From the NCBI RefSeq assembly GCF_029263155.1, contig NZ_JAJCYB010000044.1:1-64000 (forward strand): DNA of 64,000 nucleotides, given 5' to 3'. Made by a program: the position numbers and the translations under genes. Source of the DNA: Pseudonocardia sp. GTDB lineage: Bacteria; Actinomycetota; Actinomycetes; Mycobacteriales; Pseudonocardiaceae. The notes beneath the pieces are model-generated. The model was not told where the DNA came from. It saw nothing but the letters and a program-made list of their open reading frames with translations, and made no database searches. Below are positions 58,797-64,000 of the stretch, piece by piece; within the stretch, counting starts at the first letter, position 1; each line of letters opens with the position of its first letter.

Positions 58797-58802
58797 ACCC
58801 TA
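58797..58802 (-). promoter_or_regulatory. -10 box for leaderless uppS
   Basis: TAGGGT on the minus strand ends seven bases before the uppS GTG. The divergent methyltransferase has its own box within 12 bp. Confidence 0.45.
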
Positions 58803-58808
58803 CGAGGG

Positions 58809-58814
58809 GATACT
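58809..58814 (+). promoter_or_regulatory. -10 box for leaderless RsmC-like gene
   Basis: GATACT ends seven bases before GTG 58822. It sits back to back with the uppS box. Confidence 0.4.
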
Positions 58815-58821
58815 GACCGGC

Positions 58822-59436
58822 GTGCAGGAGCACTACTTCTCGCCCGCCCCGTCGACGCCGAGCCGCCCGGACTCGGTGCGGCTGCACCTGCCCGATCTCG
58901 ACCTCACGCTGGCCACCGACGCGGGCGTGTTCTCCGGGGGCCGCGTCGACCGTGGCACCCGGATCCTGCTGGAGCACGCCCCGATGCCGCCGCGCCGGGG
59001 CCCGCTGCTGGACCTGGGCTGCGGCTACGGCCCGATCGCGCTGGCACTGGCCACGCGCCGCAGGCGGCTGCCGGTGTGGGCGGTCGACGTCAACGACCGG
59101 GCGCTCGCCCTGACCCGCGAGAACGCGGCGGACCTGGGCAACGTCACCGTCGCCCGCCCCGAGGAGGTGCCCGACGACCTGGAGTTCGCCGGCATCTACT
59201 CCAACCCGCCGATCCGCTCGGGCAAGGCGGCGCTGCACGCGCTGATGCAGCGGTGGCTTCCGCGGCTCGCGCCGGAGGGACGGGCGTACCTGGTGGTGCA
59301 CAAGCACCTGGGATCGGACTCGTTCGCCGACTGGCTCAGCGCGTCGGGCTGGCCCACGACGAGGTTGGTGTCGGTGCAGGGATACCGGGTGCTGGAGGTG
59401 TCGTGCAGCTCGGAGGTACCGCCCTCAAGCGGCTGA
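58822..59436 (+). CDS. RsmC-like class I methyltransferase
   Basis: Methyltransferase of 204 aa with the small MTS domain of RsmC/YbiN type. [14 protein letters not shown] is motif I, and SNPPIRSGK is the NPP(I/F/Y) motif used for base N-methylation (guanine N2 in RsmC). It lacks the duplicated N-terminal domain of E. coli RsmC, as is normal in Gram-positives. Overlaps the following TrmH gene by 34 bp, suggesting a coupled rRNA/tRNA modification pair. Confidence 0.9.
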   Translation: MQEHYFSPAPSTPSRPDSVRLHLPDLDLTLATDAGVFSGGRVDRGTRILLEHAPMPPRRGPLLDLGCGYGPIALALATRRRRLPVWAVDVNDRALALTRENAADLGNVTVARPEEVPDDLEFAGIYSNPPIRSGKAALHALMQRWLPRLAPEGRAYLVVHKHLGSDSFADWLSASGWPTTRLVSVQGYRVLEVSCSSEVPPSSG

Positions 59437-59951
59437 ACCGCACGTGGCGGCGCCGCGCGACCATGCAGGTGGCGCTGATGCTGCAGGACGTGGAGAGCCC
59501 GTTCAACGTGGGCGCGATCGTGCGCTCGGCCGCGGTGCTGGGCGTCGACCACCTCTACCTGATCGGCCGGTCCGCGGACCCGACCACGCCCAAGGCGCAG
59601 AAACTCGCCATGGGCACCGACCGCTACCTGCAGGTGCGCGGCTGCGCCACGATCCGCGAGGCCGTCGACGCGGCCCATGCCGACGGCTACTTCGTGGTGG
59701 GCCTCGAGCTGACCGACACCTCCGCCCCGCTGCACGAGCTGGACCTGCACCGCGACGTGTGCGTGGCCGTCGGCAACGAGGCGCGGGGCATGTCGTCGGA
59801 GATGATCGCCGCCTGCGACGCGCTGGGCTACATCCCGCAGCTGGGCAAGGTCGGATCGTTCAACGTGGCCTCGGCGGTCACCATCGCGGCCTACGAGGTG
59901 CGGCGTCAGGAGTGGGCGCGGTCCCCGGGGGGCGATCCGTCGGAGGAGTAG
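59403..59951 (+). CDS. TrmH-family (SPOUT) RNA methyltransferase
   Basis: SPOUT methyltransferase of 182 aa. LMLQDVESPFNVGAIVRSAA is motif 1 with the catalytic Asn/Arg region, VAVGNEARGMSSEM motif 2 and IPQLGKVGSFNVASAVTIAA motif 3, forming the SAM-binding knot. Likely a ribose 2'-O-methyltransferase; the target is unknown. GTG 59403 follows GGAGG four bases upstream and lies inside the RsmC-like gene. Its 3' end overlaps recO on the other strand by 46 bp. Confidence 0.92.
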   Translation: MQLGGTALKRLNRTWRRRATMQVALMLQDVESPFNVGAIVRSAAVLGVDHLYLIGRSADPTTPKAQKLAMGTDRYLQVRGCATIREAVDAAHADGYFVVGLELTDTSAPLHELDLHRDVCVAVGNEARGMSSEMIAACDALGYIPQLGKVGSFNVASAVTIAAYEVRRQEWARSPGGDPSEE

Positions 59952-60706
59952 ACGGCGCGGGTGCGCTCCACCAGCGGCAGCGACCGCAGCTGGCGCTCCA
60001 GGTGCCACTGCAGGTGCGCGGCGACGAGCCCGCTGGTGTCGCGGCGGGTGGCCGGGCCCGCGGCGTCGGCGGTGTCCCAGTCGCCGTGCAGCAGGGCGTC
60101 GAGCAGGCGGTAGGTCTCCGGTGAGGGCCGCACCGACCCGGCCGGGCGGCAGCGGGGGCACACCGCTCCCCCGGCGGCGATGTTGAACGCCGCGTGCGGG
60201 CCGGGCTCGGCGCACCGCGCACACTCGGTGATCGCCACCGCCCAGCCGGCGTGGGTCATCGCCCGCAGGAAGAACGCGTCGAGCACGAGCGAGGAGTCCC
60301 GCTCCCGTGCCGACAGCGCCCGGATCGCGCCCACCACCAGCAGGTACATCCGCAGGGCCGGCTCGCCCTCCTCGGCCACGAGCCGGTCGGCCGTCTCCAG
60401 CACCGCACAGCCCGCCGTGTACCGGGAGTAGTCCTCGATGATCCCGGTGCCGAACGCGTCGACGGTCTGCGCCTGGGTGACGACGTCCAGGGAGCGGCCC
60501 GAGATCGCCCCGGACCTCGTGTAGCACTGCACGTCGACGTGGCTGAACGGCTCCAGCCGCGACCCCCATCGCGATCGCGTGCGCCGCACGCCCTTCGCGA
60601 CCGCGCGGACCTTGCCGTGCCGGCGGGTGAGGATCGTGGCGATCCGGTCGGCCTCGCCGAGCTTGTGCACCCGCAGCACCACACCGGTGTCGCGGTAGAG
60701 GGCCAC
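59906..60706 (-). CDS. recO: DNA repair protein RecO
   Basis: Recombination mediator of 266 aa that helps load RecA in the RecF pathway. An N-terminal OB fold (YRDTGVVLRVHKLGEADRIA, LTRRHGKVRAVAKGV) is followed by a helical domain and a zinc knuckle (CARC ... CPRC). Its position between uppS and era matches mycobacteria. GTG 60706 with TAGTCT eight bases upstream. The C-terminus is encoded antisense to the TrmH gene end. Confidence 0.95.
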   Translation of the reverse strand: MALYRDTGVVLRVHKLGEADRIATILTRRHGKVRAVAKGVRRTRSRWGSRLEPFSHVDVQCYTRSGAISGRSLDVVTQAQTVDAFGTGIIEDYSRYTAGCAVLETADRLVAEEGEPALRMYLLVVGAIRALSARERDSSLVLDAFFLRAMTHAGWAVAITECARCAEPGPHAAFNIAAGGAVCPRCRPAGSVRPSPETYRLLDALLHGDWDTADAAGPATRRDTSGLVAAHLQWHLERQLRSLPLVERTRAVYSSDGSPPGDRAHS

Positions 60707-60714
60707 GGTGTTGG

Positions 60715-60720
60715 AGACTA
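60715..60720 (-). promoter_or_regulatory. candidate -10 box for recO
   Basis: TAGTCT on the minus strand, eight bases before the recO GTG, lies inside the 19-bp spacer shared with the divergent HugZ-like gene. Confidence 0.35.
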
Positions 60721-60725
60721 GTACC

Positions 60726-61442
60726 GTGCAGACCCAGCCCACCGACGCCGAGCTCGGACGAACCCTCGCGGCGACGGTGCACACGGGGTCGCTGTCGACG
60801 ATCGGGCGGGGCGGGTTCCCGTTCGGCTCGGTCGTCAGCCATGCCGTCGACGCGACCGGGCGGCCGCTGCTGCTGCTCAGCGACCTGGCCGAGCACACCG
60901 GCAACCTCACCGCGGACCCCCGCGCCTCGCTGCTGGTGGCGCAGCAGGACCCCGGTGATCCGCTGGCCCTGTCCCGCGTCACGCTGGTCGGGCCGGTGGC
61001 CCAGCCGCCGGAGGACGAGCGCGCGGCCGGGCTGGAGGCCTACCGGGCCGTGCACGGCAACGCCGTGCTGTCCACCGACCACGGCTTCCGGATCTACCGC
61101 ATGGACGTCACCGCCGTGCGGTTCGTGGGCGGGTTCGCGCACATGAGCTGGGTGCGGGCGCAGGAGTACGCCGCCGCGGCCCCCGACCCGCTCGTCCCGC
61201 ACGTGGCCCGGATCGTCGAGCACATGAACGACGACCACGCCGACGCCCTCGTCACGTTCTGCCACGTGTACGGCGAGCGGCCCGCCGCCACCGCGGCCGT
61301 GATGACCGGCGTCGACCGCTACGGCTTCACCGTCCGCACCGGCGGCGAGACCCTGCGCCTGGCCTTCCCCGCCCCCGCCGACACCCCCGACGCCGTGCGC
61401 GCCGCGATGGTCGACCTGGTGCGCGGCGCCCGGGCCACCTGA
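60726..61442 (+). CDS. HugZ-like pyridoxamine-phosphate-oxidase-fold protein with DUF2470
   Basis: Protein of 238 aa. The N-terminal split-barrel flavin domain (GSLSTIGRGGFPFGSVVSHA, PLLLLSDLAEHTGNL) and C-terminal DUF2470 (HMNDDHADALVTFC) are the layout of HugZ/HutZ haem-related proteins. A haem-binding or haem-degrading role is possible but unproven; the conserved His in HMNDDH could be an axial ligand. GTG 60726 chosen; GTG 60708 is an in-frame alternative. Only 19 bp separate it from the recO start. Confidence 0.87.
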   Translation: MQTQPTDAELGRTLAATVHTGSLSTIGRGGFPFGSVVSHAVDATGRPLLLLSDLAEHTGNLTADPRASLLVAQQDPGDPLALSRVTLVGPVAQPPEDERAAGLEAYRAVHGNAVLSTDHGFRIYRMDVTAVRFVGGFAHMSWVRAQEYAAAAPDPLVPHVARIVEHMNDDHADALVTFCHVYGERPAATAAVMTGVDRYGFTVRTGGETLRLAFPAPADTPDAVRAAMVDLVRGARAT

Positions 61443-61446
61443 GCGT

Positions 61447-62373
61447 TCAGAAGCCGAGCCTGCGCAGCTGCCGCGGATCGCGCTGCCAGTCCTTGGCGAT
61501 CTTCACGTGCAGGTCGAGGAACACCTTCGTGCCCAGCAACGCCTCGATCTGGCGGCGGGAGTCGGTGCCGACCTGCCGCAGCCGCTCCCCGCCCTTGCCG
61601 ATCACGATGCCCTTCTGGCTGGAGCGCTCCACGTAGATGTGCGCCATCACGTTCAGCATCGGCTCGGCCTTGGGATGGCGGCCCTCGCGCGGCCCCATCT
61701 CCTCGATGACCACGGCGATCGAGTGCGGCAGCTCGTCGCGCACGCCCTCCAGCGCGGCCTCCCGGATCAGCTCGGCGACCAGCGTCTCCTCCGGCTCGTC
61801 GGTGAGGTCGCCGTCGGGGTACATCGGCATGCCCTCGGGCAGGCGGGCGACGAGCAGGTCGGCCACCAGCGAGGTCTGGAAGCTGTCGCGCGCGGAGCAC
61901 GGCACGATCTCCGCGAAGTCCATCAACGCGGAGAGCTCGGTGAGCCGGGTGGCGATCTGCTCGGGCTCGGCCAGGTCGGTCTTGGTGACGACGCCGATCA
62001 CCGGCGTGCGCTCGGCCACGTTGCGCAGCTCGTTGACGATGAACTCGTCGCCGCGGCCCACCGGCACGTCGGCCGGCACGCAGAAGCCGATCACGTCGAC
62101 CTCCGACCAGGTCTCGCGGACGACGTCGTTGAGCCGGCTCCCCAGCAGCGTGCGCGGCTTGTGCAGGCCCGGGGTGTCGATGACGACCAGCTGCGCGTCC
62201 GGGCGGTGCAGGATGCCGCGGATGGCGTGGCGCGTGGTCTGCGGGCGGCTCGACGTGATCGCGATCTTCGAACCGATCAGCGCGTTCGTCAGCGTCGACT
62301 TGCCGGCGTTGGGCCGGCCGACGAAGCAGGCGAACCCGGACCGGAACCCGTCGGGCACGGTGGCGAACGTCAT
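61447..62373 (-). CDS. era: GTPase Era
   Basis: Ribosome-assembly GTPase of 308 aa. G1 GRPNAGKST, G3 DTPGLHKP and G4 TKTD are in the N-terminal domain; the C-terminal KH domain has GKGGERLRQVGTDSRRQIEA, which contacts the 3' end of 16S rRNA. The ATG overlaps the lhgO stop by four bases. Convergent with the HugZ-like gene, four bases apart. Confidence 0.97.
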   Translation of the reverse strand: MTFATVPDGFRSGFACFVGRPNAGKSTLTNALIGSKIAITSSRPQTTRHAIRGILHRPDAQLVVIDTPGLHKPRTLLGSRLNDVVRETWSEVDVIGFCVPADVPVGRGDEFIVNELRNVAERTPVIGVVTKTDLAEPEQIATRLTELSALMDFAEIVPCSARDSFQTSLVADLLVARLPEGMPMYPDGDLTDEPEETLVAELIREAALEGVRDELPHSIAVVIEEMGPREGRHPKAEPMLNVMAHIYVERSSQKGIVIGKGGERLRQVGTDSRRQIEALLGTKVFLDLHVKIAKDWQRDPRQLRRLGF

Positions 62374-63602
62374 GCGGAGACCCCCAGCGGTGCGATGCGG
62401 TCGCCGGTGAGCCGTTCGAGGATCTCCCGACCGATCGGCAGGGCGGCGGTCGCGGCGGGGCTGGGTGCGTTGAGGACGTGCAGGACGCTCCCCTCGCCCG
62501 AACCCTGACCGACGAACAGGAAGTCGTCGACGAGCGTGCCGTCGGGTTTCACCGCCTGCGCCCGCACCCCGGCCCCGGCCGGGTGGAGGTCGGACGCCGC
62601 GACGTCGGGGAGCATCCGCTGGATCTGCTTCACCATGGCCTTCCGGGACAGGGAACGGCGCATCTCGCCGAACCCGTAGCGCCAGTGCCGCCGCGCGATC
62701 CGCAGCGTTCCCGGGTACGAGACGGTCGAGAGGAACTCCCCGGGGCTGATCGCGCCCCAGGAGTACCCCTCGCGGGCCAGCGCAAGCACCGCGTTCGGCC
62801 CGGCGTGCACGTGCCCGTCGATGCCGCGCGTGGCGTGCACCCCCAGGAACGGGAACGCCGGGTCCGGTACCGGGTAGATCAGGCCCCTGACCAGCGCCGC
62901 GGCCCGGTCGGAGAAGCCGGAGTACTCGCCCCGGAACGGGACGATGCGGATGCCGGGGTCGGCCCCGGACGCGATCGCCAGCTCGTCGCAGCGCAGCCCG
63001 CCGCAGACCACGACCTGGGTGCCCAGCAGGTCGCCCCGGGAGGTGCGCACGACGACGTCCGCGGCGCGGCGCACGATCCGGGTCACGGTGCGTCCGAGGT
63101 GCACCTCCCCACCCTCCTTGCCGACCAGCTCGCCGAGCTTCTCGGCGATCGCGCGGTAGTCGGTGACGCCGGTGGAGGGCACGTGCAGCGCGGCGATCCC
63201 GCGCACGTGCGGCTCGTGCCGGCGCATCCCGGCCCGGTCGAGCTCGTGCACCTCGACGCCGTTGGCCGCGCCGCGCCGCACCAGCTCAGCCATCCGCGGC
63301 AGCTCGTCGGCCTCGGTGGCGACCACCAGCTTGCCGCACACCTCGTGCGGGAGGTCGTGCTCGCGGCAGAACGCCACGGTCTCCGCGCAGCCGGCCACCG
63401 CCAGGCGCGCCTTGAGCCCGCCCGGCGCGTAGTACAGCCCGGAGTGGATCACATTGGAGTTGTGGCCGGTCTGGTGCTCGGCCAGGCGCGGCTCGCGCTC
63501 GACCACGGCCACCGAGCGTCCGGTGCGGGCCACCGCGTGCGCGGTGGCGAGGCCGACGATGCCCCCGCCGACCACCACGACGTCGTACGCGGGCGTGCTC
63601 AC
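62370..63602 (-). CDS. lhgO: L-2-hydroxyglutarate oxidase
   Basis: FAD-dependent oxidase of 410 aa converting L-2-hydroxyglutarate to 2-oxoglutarate, passing electrons to oxygen or quinone. The N-terminal VVVGGGIVGLATAHA dinucleotide loop, HQTGHNSNVIHSGLYYAPGG and the C-terminal GAGVRAQAVKPDGTLVDDF match the LhgO/L2HGDH family. GTG start 24 bp after the CNNM gene. Placing between CorC-like and era genes is unusual; in mycobacteria era follows the CorC gene directly. Confidence 0.93.
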   Translation of the reverse strand: MSTPAYDVVVVGGGIVGLATAHAVARTGRSVAVVEREPRLAEHQTGHNSNVIHSGLYYAPGGLKARLAVAGCAETVAFCREHDLPHEVCGKLVVATEADELPRMAELVRRGAANGVEVHELDRAGMRRHEPHVRGIAALHVPSTGVTDYRAIAEKLGELVGKEGGEVHLGRTVTRIVRRAADVVVRTSRGDLLGTQVVVCGGLRCDELAIASGADPGIRIVPFRGEYSGFSDRAAALVRGLIYPVPDPAFPFLGVHATRGIDGHVHAGPNAVLALAREGYSWGAISPGEFLSTVSYPGTLRIARRHWRYGFGEMRRSLSRKAMVKQIQRMLPDVAASDLHPAGAGVRAQAVKPDGTLVDDFLFVGQGSGEGSVLHVLNAPSPAATAALPIGREILERLTGDRIAPLGVSA

Positions 63603-63626
63603 GACGACGGTTCCCGGAGCACCGCG

Positions 63627-64000
63627 TCAGTGTCGAGCTCGGACATCGTTCTCCTCCACGCCCTCGGCGTCCTCGTGGTCGCGCCCGATCTCCTCGCCGG
63701 GCCCGATCTCCTCGACCAGTACGGTGGTGATCCGGATGCGCCCCCGGGCGTCCTTGCCGCCCTCCGCGAGCAACCGCAGCCCCGCGACCTCCGCGACGGC
63801 ACCGGGCAGCGGCACCCGCCCCAACCGCTGCGCGAGCAGCCCGCCGACCGTCTCGACGTCGGCGCTCTCCAGCGCCTCGCTGAGCTCGCCCGCCTCGCCG
63901 TCGACACCGGGGAACAGCTCGGCGAGGTCGTCGACGGGCAGCCGCGCGGCCACGCGCACCCGTCCCCCGTCGAGCGGTGCGACGTCGGGGACCTCCTCGG
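63627..64000 (-). CDS. CNNM/CorC-family protein, C-terminal part (runs off the window)
   Basis: The frame is open to the window edge and encodes 124 visible codons, mostly a CorC_HlyC domain (VAARLPVDDLAELFPG, VETVGGLLAQRLGRVPLPG, ITTVLVEEI) followed by an acidic tail. The CNNM and CBS parts would lie beyond 64000. In mycobacteria the gene next to era is such a CBS/CorC protein (Rv2366c). An internal GTG at 63959 is not the true start. Confidence 0.85.
   Translation of the reverse strand, partial: EEVPDVAPLDGGRVRVAARLPVDDLAELFPGVDGEAGELSEALESADVETVGGLLAQRLGRVPLPGAVAEVAGLRLLAEGGKDARGRIRITTVLVEEIGPGEEIGRDHEDAEGVEENDVRARH

Overview
The window is a very GC-rich, densely coded chromosomal segment of an actinobacterium. 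GTG and TTG starts are common, four-base ATGA/GTGA start-stop overlaps are frequent, and many genes appear leaderless. Protein content and gene order (rpsO-pnp-M16 peptidase; ribF; truB; rimP-nusA-ylxR-infB-DUF503-rbfA-DHH phosphoesterase-MATE; glyS-smtB-zur; uppS, recO, era) match the core chromosome of Mycobacteriales and Pseudonocardiales. Overall protein flavour suggests Pseudonocardia or a close relative; the genus is an inference. No rRNA, tRNA, CRISPR array, transposase, prophage or replication origin was seen. No stretch over 300 bp lacks a gene.

Layout. 0.1-6.9 kb: RNA-processing and translation block on the minus strand (M16 peptidase, PNPase, S15, an HTH protein, RibF, TruB). 7.0-10.4 kb: a two-gene heterodimeric ABC exporter whose two ATPase domains are degenerate in complementary ways. 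10.4-13.0 kb: a small accessory island with three different antitoxin/PIN-toxin modules, interrupted by remnants of an aminoglycoside phosphotransferase and of an ABC-F ATPase. 13.0-22.0 kb: the infB/nusA translation superoperon. 22.1-24.7 kb: a lipoprotein/DUF4439 pair, a class V aminotransferase and a YjbQ protein.

24.7-37.8 kb: a signalling-rich region. It has three Ser/Thr kinases (two are receptor-like and share a Cys-containing outer domain), a secreted-domain membrane protein, a quinone oxidoreductase under a divergent TetR regulator with two clear operators, a cation/proton antiporter, and an operon of flavoprotein, four-helix membrane protein and FHA protein. 37.8-46.8 kb: ProRS, the homoserine to homocysteine pathway (metY-metX) preceded by a Cys-codon leader peptide, YaaA, a RIO-type kinase, a DEAD-box helicase and a secreted HNH nuclease-like lipoprotein. 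46.8-52.9 kb: YccF, dGTPase, YdcF, XdhC and a CNNM transporter pair preceded by an upstream ORF overlapping a perfect hairpin. 52.9-64 kb: GlyRS, an AbiEi-like/nuclease-fold protein, the SmtB-Zur zinc regulators, UppS, two RNA methyltransferase-like proteins, RecO, a HugZ-like protein, Era, L-2-hydroxyglutarate oxidase, and the 3' end of a further CNNM/CorC protein that runs off the window.

Recurring non-coding signals are long near-perfect palindromes that begin within a few bases of stop codons (truB, infB, rpsO, metX, the CNNM pair, the helicase) and probably act as terminators, and TANNNT hexamers 6-8 nt upstream of start codons, indicating leaderless transcripts.
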